This document shows, piece by piece, positions 14,901 through 26,900 of a stretch of 64,000 bases of DNA; position 1 is the first letter of the stretch; each line of letters begins with the position of its first letter. Origin of the DNA: Trileptium ribeirensis (lineage: Eukaryota > Nematoda > Enoplea > Enoplida > Thoracostomopsidae). The translations under genes were made by a program, and so were the position numbers. Below the pieces are notes generated by a model. The model did no database searches and was not told the origin of the DNA. It saw nothing but the letters and a program-made list of their open reading frames with translations. The stretch spans positions 62,001 to 126,000 of the forward strand of contig JASANE010003392.1 of assembly GCA_030248225.1 (NCBI GenBank). The letters run 5' to 3'.

Positions 14901-17900
14901 GTGCCGATTTTGCTCTGTGACCCATGGTTCCATGGTGCCCCATTGTTCGGGGTCAGAGGTCGAAATAGTGTTTTTCACGTCATTTTAGTACCCTTCACGG
15001 AAGCAAGGTTATTTTTACCTGAACTTTCGAATTTTTTTCTCTAGATGATTTTATTTCATAGTAAATACTAAAGTTATGGGATTTGAGGTATGGCACCCCG
15101 TGGTTCCTCGGCCCACGATTCGAAAATTTGTTCTGACGTACTGGGTGGCTGAAAAGTTTTACTTTGCATTTTCGGGCATGGCAAACTCATTGCTGCTGTT
15201 CGCATTTTTCTCTGCGATCCATGGTTCTATGGGTACAGGGGATATGGCGCCGCCAAGATTCATCGACCCAAAATTCCTAATTTTACTGTTATGTCCTGGG
15301 AGGCTGATAGTTTTCGCTTCGGGGTTTTGTGGCATGGGAAACTTATTTCCGGTGTTAGTTTTGTTGTAACTTGTGCGATATTGTGTGATGTCCACATATA
15401 GCATGTCGACGTATGCTATCAAAGCTGATTGGTTGTGCACGCAAGAGGCCTATGCTTCACTACGTTCTGCAATCTCGGTAGAGTTACTAGTATTATGTCG
15501 CGGGTACATACATTGATGTATCCATATTATATCGACGGTATAAAGGCAGAAAAGCTTAAGTGACACAAAACTAGTTTTGAGATATAACTGTTTTTTTGCT
15601 CTACAAATTTTTTTCGCGAATATGGCCTTGATATTCGGCCATATTATTATGTTATCAGCTGCAAAGCTCATAAAAGAAAAATCTTGGCCTTTGCTTTCCT
15701 ACGTTTTACAACAGGTTACATAAGCTTTTTATCCATTAAACGATACCCAAGAGGTAGGAGTAGTATTTAGTGGTAAAAAACTTAAGTGATAATAATAGTA
15801 CAAGAAATTGACTGTAAACTCACATGTGCTGTGTCGCACAATGTCTATTTTACGGCTCGTGTGCTGGCCTGTCCACAGCCCCCCGAAAAGTGATGGGGAA
15901 CCCATGTTCATTCTCAGGACAAAAATTTTTTGGAATTAGTTGAACGTGGGGTATTTCGGCTGAGTGGGGGGACGGACATGGGGGAAATCTCATGAACATG
16001 GGTGGATTTGGAAAGTGGGGTTCCCAACAATCACCCTCACTGTGGACGTGCGAGGTGTCTAAATTCTTGAAAAGTCAATCGTTTATGTCTGTTCTAATAG
16101 CTGTATATAAAATGAATTACCCTCACGCAGCCACCTAACACTTAGCTGGGAAGTTTATTTTGCTTTTAATTATATCGCTGCAGTGCTGATTTTGTGAATA
16201 TATCGCTGCAGTGCTGATTTTGTGAATGTTGTATTAAACTTTGTTTCATGTTTCGGTTTGAATAGGTTTTTGCGCAGTATCAATTGTTAGAGGTCGTATA
16301 CATAATACTTAAGGCCACAAACAGTGTGTAAGAATAATTGATTCAAACAATGAATGGAAGGGTAAAGAGTTTTGGCCACTGTTGTCAGGCTCTAGTGTAC
16401 AAACGAATATACGGCTAACAGGGAATAACCGGAACCGAAATTTACCGGAACCGGAACCGTCCATTTAAACCGGATCCGGAACCGGAACCGGAACCTGGTC
16501 TTCGAAATTTATATATAGTAAAACAGATAACGGAAGAAATGAAGGTATAGTGGATTTAAAATGCATTAAAAATAACTTTTACATTAAACTTAACAAAGTC
16601 CTGCAGGTTATTATGAAAAATTCCTGCTCAAATTATGTGCCCTACTTACGTTCCACACGGCAAATTGGTTAGTTAATCTTTTCTTTTGCTTGGTTGTATT
16701 GGAGGTTGATCATTGTATAATTGAGCGGAGCGAGGTCGCCGAGCGAAGCGTTTTTATTTTCTGTCTGGGAGCAAAAAAGTCGATGTCCGTTAGTCTTTCA
16801 TGGATCTCAAGAACCACTGAACCTAGTTCAAAAAACTTGTTTTCATTTGAAAGCTTATCATGTGAGGATGTGCACCTGATATTTTAGAAGTTTGACAACT
16901 TGCCAATCTTATCATTAATTAAGCTAATTAGATAGTTAACACCCTAATTAAGCTCATAACAGCTTAATTATTGGTCGTAGAGTCGTTTTAACGGCATATA
17001 CGTTGAGTTTTCCATGGGGAAATAAGAAAATAGATGCATTGTACATACAGGATAGTATAGGCAAAATTATTTTCAGAGTCCGTGTCCTATGATTTCATTG
17101 CTGTGCTTCGATTACCATTCATCACCATGCTGTATAAGCCACGTGACTTCCTTTGTCTTGCTTTTCGTTCGAACGGAATAAAACTATTCTTTCATTTACT
17201 CATTGTTGTCTAAGTAATAATAGATTCCCAAGACATTGAGTACGTTCATATTACTAATGCCGTCGCTCCGCTCAAAAAATGTAGTTCCACTACGACTGGT
17301 ATATATTACATATGTTTGGATTACAGTATGAAGCAAAAAACGTGGAAAATTTCAAACAAAATTTTTAAACCGGAATTCCGGTTCCGGTATGGTTTTTGCC
17401 CTTTGCCGGAACCGCAACCGGAACACGATTTTCGCCGGAACCGGAATTCCGGTTACTCCCTGACGGCTAGCTAACGCGCATGCACTGGTTATATACTCTC
17501 TTAAGGTGTAACCATTTGAATCGAACGCCCGGGCTTTGTGTAACATATTGCATTACCCAGATAGTGCGTAAGTAATACTGTTGTAAAGGGGATCAGTGTT
17601 ACAAAAGAATTTTACTTATCTTTGGTTTTCAAATGAACAATTGCTTGTGTGTAATCCAGGTTTGGTCTTGGACATGTTTAAATATAGAGATGTTTTAATG
17701 TATGACGAACTGGGTCGTTTCGAGCTTTGGAGTAGCGCCAAATGTAATTGAGACTTTGGAACTTAATAAAGTTGCACATCGCAGTTTAGACACGTGTTCT
17801 TCAAATATTCATAACTGCTTTCCTTTTGTGTCGTCATTTTCTGGTACTTATGATTTCAGTTTGATCCGCTCTTTCGGAAGATATGTCTTTATCTCGAGGA

Positions 17901-20900
17901 ACCAAAAAGCGCTGGTCTGCTATGTAATGCTGTTCGATCGCTGGATGACAAATGTCGCCTTATGCTTCATTCGTACGACATTGAAGAGACCGAATGGGCA
18001 TCGAAAAAAATAGACCTGTCATTTAAACCCGAATTACTTTTTATGTCCGACAAATTTAAAGGTATGTACGAATCAATATTTATAATAATTTTAAGGTGGA
18101 TCAAGTCGGATTTGTACAATAAGTAACTCAAAATAGTTACTGGGGCTGTATACCAGTACACCATACTCCTTACTGTGGCACTTCCTAGGTGTCCCCACCC
18201 CATCCACGAAGTTGATATTATTAAGGCATTGTGGTAACAGACTTGCTCGTGTAGTGTAATCAAGTTTCAGTATTTGCCACTGGCTCCTTCGCATGACAAA
18301 ATTTTACCTCGGCTCATTGAACTTGACGGTTCAGTAACAAACTGGGCTATGTTTACTCATATTAGCTAAGGTAAAGCCGTGCCTTCGGGTCAACTAAGGG
18401 GGTTACAATTACATTTTATCGCGTTTTTCATGTATTTAGTGTTATTTTTTGTTTCATAATTATTTATCTACTGAACATGGCTATTAGGCTGCATTTCATT
18501 TTACATAGAATTTTGTCATGGATAGTCTAAATATGGGCAGTAATATTGAGTTTGAAACAGCGGCTTTTTGTTGAGACGATCATTTTCAGTGTCACCTCAA
18601 AATCGTTAGGGCTGCTGAGGGTTAACATAGGGGAACCTCCGAAATCTTGTGGGGGTAGGCTATGGAAAGCCCGGTTTGTCATTATAACCGGATGCTCTAC
18701 TAGGACCGTTGACTTTAAATAATCGCTGATTTCAAAAAACCTGTTTAAACCAGAAACATGACAGTACACTGTGTTCAAGAGCAACGAATGTCAAAATGCG
18801 TTACATATTATAACTATATAATTACTTTTATATATCTACTGATGAAGGTTAAAACAAGCCGGTTTATTTGTGAATGCGCGAAGATACACGGTGAGAGACC
18901 TTAAACGCTGGGTCTAGTCTTACAGTTTTTGGCTCTAGAATTTCACGAAATTCTAGAAACAAAAGTTGTTGCGAAACGCAATTTGACATTATTACATAAT
19001 TAAAGATATTGTAACAAGCCAGGATAAACGATGAGGGCCATCCGTGAAACCAGCAGCAAGCAACTATATACAGATGTAAGCACAAACGGTTGAAAGCCTA
19101 CACTTCCTAATAGAATTTATTAGCAGACCCTATGTCTCCGAAGCCGAAACTGCCCAGTGTCCAGCGTGAGTTTAGCAAAAAATATTTGGGTCCGTGTAAA
19201 ATATTTTGGTCCAGACCCACCTGTGTACCAAAAAACCTTGCTAACGAGCCTTTCTTGACTGGGTGGCCAGCCTGTTCGTTTCCTTCATTGCCTGTATGGT
19301 CCGGAACCCGAATCAGTTCAACATGATTAAAAGCACACAAGGGGTGCAGCAGCTTTCTGCAGTTTGTCATATCTGGATAAGCACAATCGTCTGAAATACC
19401 TCGTGATGTTATGCCGATAGGTGTGTTCTTTACGAAGTCTGCACTGCTAAATTCCGAACCATATTGCTTTTTGTTTTATGGACGAAGATTATTTGTAATA
19501 TAATTATGTTGCACAAAAATGGCCAGACTTAAACTCTGTGCGGAAAAGAGAGGCGTTAGGGACAATATACAGTACTCGTCACTATTGACACTGCTCGCTC
19601 ACAAGTCACTGGTTGGAAAATAAAATTTATTTTGAAATTCTATCTTTTGGTCGCTCACTCGTAAGGCGACAGTGAATTATGGCGAGTGCTGTATTTGTTG
19701 GTATGCCTCAATCGTGAAACGACTGGAAAATGGAAAAGGCCAGACAATTTTTCCAGGATTATGGTCGTTGTATTCAATTCTGCTTTTGTATCATAACTTT
19801 GGAACAAGATCATCTTGCTTGAGAATAAATATATTTAGCTATTTCGTTGCAGAAAACAAGTTTTGGTGCTTTCGTCAGACTACGAAATCGGGTCATTCAA
19901 AAAAGTTGAAGTACCTTGAATCTATGGAAGAATGCGTACATAGCTGTCCGCCGACCATAGCACCAATAAATTGCAAAATATTAAATAACCCGCAACAATT
20001 AGTGCCTGTTAGGCTGTAATTTAGTGTACTGTAGCTTGATAAATGTCGAAATTTTATTGAAACATATTATATTTTGTAAAGCGCAGATTTGCATATCTCA
20101 AATTTCTTCGACATATTGCATATTTGAACGACTATGGAGTTCAAAAATACTATAGTGACAATGTTCTTCTCTGTCAGAATGTTTTGGAGTAAACTGTCTA
20201 TAAACCATAACTTACGTACTTTACTTTATGACGTTTCTGTCCTCGGTATGCTCTTCTGGTGGACACCAATTAGTTATAAAACTCTATTGATATTTCAAGG
20301 TCTACCAGGTCGGCTTGTGCAGTTTTTTCTGAACGTGCGCCTCACAGCGCCTTTCAGTCGTTTCCATTGTGGACCTTGATTTGCTGTGAAGGTTTTTGTG
20401 TCAAGCGCATAGTCTTCATTCGAAAAACTTGGCCGGTCCGTCGTAGCCTTCTATTAATAATAGCGTCTTTTATGTTATGCTTGATTCCACTTTGCTGGAA
20501 AACGTGATCCAGGAAGCTGATTCGTAGCATTTCCTTTAATGCGTCACATCGCAATCGATGATACCTATGCTATATCCTTCATGGGCCAGGTTTCGCAGGC
20601 GTAGAGCAGAGTAGATCTTATCACCGCCAGGAATACAGCAATCTCGATTTTTCTGCTGATATTTCGTGGGTTGTGCAAACGTCGTTGAGATCACATCGTA
20701 CGCTGTATGTTCACTTACTGAGTTGTACCAGCATTTGCCGTTATTTCTGCACATAAGACTTGAGTGATGCCGCATTGTATAATTGAATCATAACACATGA
20801 AGCTTCGCTTGTTATTGTTCCCTCCTTTAGACCGCGTGGTTTACTGCTACGTGAGCTGTCGCATGTTCAGAGCTCGTTGCCATGATAGTATAGTACTCGT

Positions 20901-23900
20901 CAGGAATGACAGTTTCGTTTCGTGCAAACGAACATCGAACACAATTTAGATATAGGTGAACAAGTTTCGAATAGCTAGAATTTTTATAATTTTATAAGCG
21001 TAGTAAAAATTTTCGGGTACGTCTTGAACAAAATGTTTTAAATTTATCAAATTAACGGCGAACGACGGCCAGACATACACCAAATGAACAGCAGCCATTT
21101 TTGGCAAGTACCGTATATGTGGTCCAGACTAGTGGTCTATATCTGCACCTCAAATCATGTGTACCTCAACGAGTTGATTACTAATCGATATCTGGATATG
21201 TAACGGAATTTAGTATTTATCGTTTAGTTATTTATTCTGACCCTATACTGCTGAACTATAACACTTTTAAACTTTCTGCAACTCTACGGTATGGCACCGT
21301 ATCCGATGCTTGTCTCATCGAGTAGGGTATTATTATGTATTTATTTCGTGTACATACCTCTTTATCGCTATTTAATAAAATTAATTGTTACAGAATTGTC
21401 CGAACAGCTTCTCAGTCTTGGTGATCATAATTTGTGCGTATCGCTGTCAACAGTCTCGTTTGAAGACGATATGTCAATAACGGTAAGTTGGAGTGCTATT
21501 ATATTCCACTGATAACTGGCTAAATTCTCGTCTAAAAATACTCCATTCGAAGTGTGTTGGATTAATACAGCATCAGTTACAATTGATACAACTTTGCAGT
21601 GATATATTTTGTCAGAATCAGAAGTGCCGGTTTCGAAATACGAGTTAAAGTTTAAAAATACCTCAAGAGGTGAAATTATGTCCAACTGAATTTCCTACTT
21701 ATTGGGTGAATGAAGTCAGCTAACCAGCACATTGAAAAAATTCGGAAGCCCAAAAGGCCTCCGAGACTTTGAGAGACAAACTAATTAATCTTCCCATCCT
21801 TCGCATAGCAGAACCTACTAAACCTTACTTTCCCAAAACAGATGAAAGTACCAAGGCTATTGGTGACATTTTGTCGTAAGCAGATGACGACAATAAACTG
21901 CAGCTGATAGCATACGGAAGTAGACTGTTATAAAAGCCGAGCGCAATTATACCGCTACTGAATTGAAAGCACTTGCTGTGGTGTATGTTATAAAATATTT
22001 TTGTGTATATCTCAAGAAGTGAAATTGTGACCAACGGAATTTCTTGCTTGTTGAGTGAACGGTTTGTTTATAGGTCGGATTTGCCCAATATCAAAAATAG
22101 CAGTAGCCGATACCGATATTCGTATACACGACGTATGATTGGTCTTTGCAAAAGCAATCAATTAGCGTACGCACAAATTTCTATATTTTGTTCTCACGTT
22201 TATCCGCGTTAATGAAATGATATGCGAGTATTAGTACCGTTAAGAAGAAAACTTTGTCAAATTAGTCACTCTTGTGACTTTGTGAGCAGTATTTTGAGTA
22301 CCCACACATCTTTCTATATCCCAGTTTTGTGTTAATCACCTTTCCGTGCGCCAAAAATTAGATGTTTCGCATCTGCTTGCCCAATGTGCGATTTAGGTCC
22401 GTAAAAAAGTAACTTTAATTTGTAAATTTTATGAATAAAATTTTATATATATCATTCTGCAACTTTGTGAGCATTATTTTTAGTACCTACATACCTTTCT
22501 GTATCCCTAAGATTGGTCTAATCTTTTTTCCGGGGGTCCTTAAAAAGTAAACGTAAATTGGATACTAGTGATCGTGTCAGCATGATTTTGAGTAACTATG
22601 TACTGTCCTATACCCCTAAATTTGTGCTAATTACCTTTGATTTGAGGCCCAAAGATTTGATTTTTCGTGAGTGCCTCGCCCGAAGTGCGATATAGTCAGA
22701 AAGTAAACTTAGTTAATTCGGGCACTGTAGTGACTTTGTAGGCTCTATTTTGTACATACATTCATTGTCCTAAAATTGTGCTAATGGCGTTTCCGGAGGC
22801 CCAAAATTCGAGTTTTCTTGTCTATAAAATCTCTTCACAGCTTTACAAAAAGTGGAAGGAAAGGTGTGTTCATTCTCGACAGAAACTTGAAAGCGGGAAT
22901 GATAAATTTTACTTCGAAGTGCTAAAGTCTTCCATATTTTCGTGTACTTTTGCTATCGTTCACGTTATCTTCAGCCACATAAAATAAATGGTGACTGTCA
23001 GCATTGTTTCTTACTTAATTAACTTTCGAAATTCCTAACCTAAGTCCAATAACATTTCCGAGGGCCTAAAAATTCGGTTTTACGTTTCTGTGTCGCGATT
23101 TATGGTCGTTAAAAAGTAAATTTAAGGTAGTCCCGTGCACACTCTAAAGCAGCTATGAACGTTAAGTAACCTATGACCGAGCTGGACGAGGGCGTTGCGG
23201 CATCTGAATTTACATCGCTGCCAACACATTATTAACTGCTGCTAAGACAGATGTGCATCGCACCTGGCAGTGTTCGCAGGCTTAGAGCCACAACTGTCTT
23301 GTATACTTCCGGGTCGAATCGCCGAGATGAACTGAAACAAGAATAAGCCATCCCTAAGTAGTTAAATGCTAGTATAGCCGCAGATCAGGGAGTAACCGGA
23401 ATTCCTATTTAAAATTTTTTGTAAGAATTTTCCACATTTTTGCTTCATCTGTGGTCCAAACATTATGTAATATATACACAATGATCAAATTCCAATACAG
23501 CTGTAACGATTATTATTATTATTATTGCTGTTGTTGTTATTACTATCATTATTATTTAATGTAATCCTGGAGCTGATGTTCTGTGTTGCTCTAAAACGAA
23601 ACGGTGTTTTAAAAGGTCACGTTGTTTTGGTTAAAATATGTTTAAACAATATTCTTAATTTTTTGCGTGCATGATTCTTTGGTGGGTTTTTAAAAACGTT
23701 CTGCAAAAAACTTGGCTTTTGTAAAAAACTTATAAAACATTAAAGTTTGTAGTTTCAGAAACATTTCGTATAAAAATTGGTTGCTAGGTTTTTCTTGGTT
23801 ATTATGCTCATTGTGCCGCAGCGAGTTAGCGTGCTTTCATTTGCTTTGACAATAAACTATTGCGAAATTAATCGTGTTTCTTCGTCTGCATCGGACGACA

Positions 23901-26900
23901 ACCTTGCTTAGATCGTCTTCTCAGGACGGTATTCGTACGAACTACCATTATTGCCGATACATCGTCTGCAACGGACGGTGCCCCTTACGGATCCTTGTGC
24001 AAATAAACTACGTCTGAATTGGACGTTACCGCTGTAGACCGAAACATTGGTTTGGTATAATTGTAAATCTCTGATTTCTTGTATGTTTCGGGAGCAAACG
24101 TCTGAACTGGGACCGTTGCCTCCAATTCAAACAGCTCGAGGCTATTGATGTTCCCGCTACCAACGCAACCCAGAGTGGGTTGGTCGCTACACAGCCAAGC
24201 AAAAGAAAAGATTAACTCAGTAATTTACAGTGTGAAACGTAAGTAGGACACATAATTTCAGCAGGAATTTTTATGTTAACCTGCAGGAGTTTGTTAACAA
24301 AACAAAGCCAGATCGATGCTTATAGCAGTTATTTTACACATTCAGAAGTCTGCGGGGTATGTTAGATATAAGCCGGTCCAACTTGGTAACAGAGTACGGA
24401 TTATGTAGAAGTACTTAGTTGTAAGCTTGGCTAATACCTTATATTATTATATCTTCTATATTATTATTCTATTATTTTATCTTAGAACCATATAAACCAA
24501 TAATATCAAGCTTCCTACAAAATAACATGTAACAAATGTTAGTAAATTGAGGCGATTGGAAACAGAGCGAAAGTGTTTCTTCTACAGGGCGAAAGCGCTT
24601 ATTCTACGCTCCATGCGTTATAAGCACATTCATTTTGACGAAGGATGTATAGTGGAAGGCATTTTTTGCTCTGTGGGTCCAAACACTGATATATTGATCG
24701 ATAAATAAACATTATTTAGCTTCCTCAGTCTCTTTAAAGTTCTAGAAAGGCATTAATGCCATCACAATACATTAAATTTAATGTAAAAGTTATTTTTAAG
24801 ACATTTTACATCCACTGTACCTGCGTTTCTTCCTTCATCTGTTTTACAATATACAGATTTTGAAGACCAGGTTCCGGATTCGGTTTAAGTGGACGGTTCC
24901 GGGTGCTGCTTCCGGTTATTCCCTGCTGCAGATATAATGCAAGATATTAACTACCACAAATTTTGCAGATTTTGAAGACCAGGTTCCGGATCCGGTTTAA
25001 GTGGACGGTTCCGGGTGCTGCTTCCGGTTATTCCCTGCTGCAGATATAATGCAAGATATTAACTACCACAAATTATGCATCAGACTATTGCTACATAATA
25101 TGAATTACTCATGTAATATTGCACAAAATAGCATACCATCGCTACTTTCGGTGGACGTTCTAAGCAGGGTTTTTTCAAAACGGACCCTGGGTCCAGATCT
25201 TAAAAGCTGAGTCCAGACTTACGATAGTTGGCTCGAGAATTTCATTAATTTTTCACGCAATAAACGTGCATAATTACATAGCCTGGATTCTCTGCATGTC
25301 TTGGGTCCGGCAACAATTTTTTGGGTCTACGCAAAAATATTTTGGTCCAGACCCACCTGTGGACCCAAAAAACCTTGCTCCCAAAAGCCACAGTGCTGTG
25401 TAAATCACTAGACCGTCGCTGTAACTGTGGTATCGTGATGGCTGGGCCGCTGGCTGAAAACCATGAACGCAACATAGATGACACATTACATGGCAAATAT
25501 ATATACATTCACATGGCAAATATATATACAATGCAATACAGATACAACAAAGTGACAATAAATAAACCCCTTCCCAATATACGTAATTTAAAACATCCAT
25601 TAACCAGGGAGTAACCGGAATTCCGGTTCTGGTTCCGGGCAAAAATCGTGTTCGGGCTGCGGTTCCGGCGAATGGCAAAAACCATACCGGAACCAGAATT
25701 GCGGTTTAAAAATGTTGTTTAAAATTTTCCACACTTTTGCTTCTTCTGTGGTCCAAACATATGTACAATGATCAAGTTCCAATACAACCAAGCAAAAGAA
25801 AAGATTAACTCAGCAATTTGTGTGTGAAACGTAAGTAATTTCAGTAGTAATTTTTCAACTTAACCTGCAGGAGATTGTTAACAAAACAAAGCCAGGTCGA
25901 TGCTCGTAGCAGCTATTTTGCGTCAAGCACCAGCCACTGCGCTTGTAAATCAGTCTACATTGAAGTAAAGTAACGTTATCTGCAACGCAGCTGGGAACTG
26001 CCTTCTTGGCAATGAACTGTATTTATTGAAACTTTGCAAGCAGTATCACATTTTGTCTCATTTACAGCATTCTGATTAGAAAGTTATCATCATCTACCTG
26101 GCGGGCATTGGTTGCCCAACGCTAACCTAAACAGTATTGATCAGAAAATTAACTTCTATTATTTTCTCTTTGAACCATATAAACCCATAATTTCAAGTTT
26201 CCTACAGAAAAACATGTAACAAACGTATGTGTGGTTACGGGGGCGACTGGAGGCAGAGCGAAAGTGTTTATTCTACGCTCCATGCGCTGCAAGCACTTGC
26301 AGTATGACGCAGTATAAGCAAGGGTGTAAGTGGAAGGCATGTTTTGCTCTGGTGTCCAAAAACCGACATATCTATCAATGAAGAAACATTAGCTTCCTCA
26401 GTCTCTTTAAAGCTTCAAAAAGGCAATAATGCCATCGCAATACATTAAGAATAATGTAAAAGTTATTTTCAATACATTTTAAATCCATATACCTTCATTT
26501 CTTCAACATTAGTTTCGAAGACCAGGTTCCGGATCTGGTTTAAGTGGACGGTTCCGGTTATTTCCTGCCATTAACATACCGTCACCGCTTCCAAAAAGTG
26601 ACTTAATCCCTTCGTCGATCCCACAAGGCCGTCGCTGTAGCCGTTTCATGACACTTGGTTCATCATCAGTCTTGTGCTGGTGCTGTTGTCGTCTGGCTGT
26701 TTCAGGAGTGGGGGCTTTGCTGCTACCACTACGAGTACGACTGGTAGTAAAATAAATAAGTAATGATTTATGATTCATAGTTTTAAAGTTTAAAACCCTG
26801 TTAAAAATTGAAATGCATAGCTGCAAATTAAGCATCCATGGATTGGAATTGGTGACAGCCGGGCGGTGTAAACTGATAAAAAATACATTGCTATATACGC

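Larger units (their letters stand above)
10019..17859 (+). other. NCAPH intron filled with nested repeats
   Basis: A 7.8-kb intron, gtcagt..tcag. It contains a TIR-family-F copy near 10.5 kb, a MITE at 11842-12211, pieces of hAT family A at 12894-13610 and 13980-14214, Helitron-like pieces at 13611-13945 and 14449-15491, a small foldback element at 15871-16047, a 28-bp duplication, and a hAT MITE at 16419-17462. The remaining stretches (for example 10820-11840) show no recognised gene. Confidence 0.8.
18062..21393 (+). other. NCAPH intron
   Basis: 3.3-kb intron. It contains a small TIR element (19568-19693) and a decayed RTE fragment on the minus strand (20340-20640). A fragment near 18590-18640 (GTGTCACCTCAAAATCG) resembles repeats at 1651 and 38700. 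Open frames such as 19672-20019 have no recognised motif. Confidence 0.75.

Noticed and set aside
17702..18013. 103-aa plus-strand frame
   Set aside because: It overlaps the NCAPH exon 17860-18061 in a different register; the exon's frame carries the family motifs.
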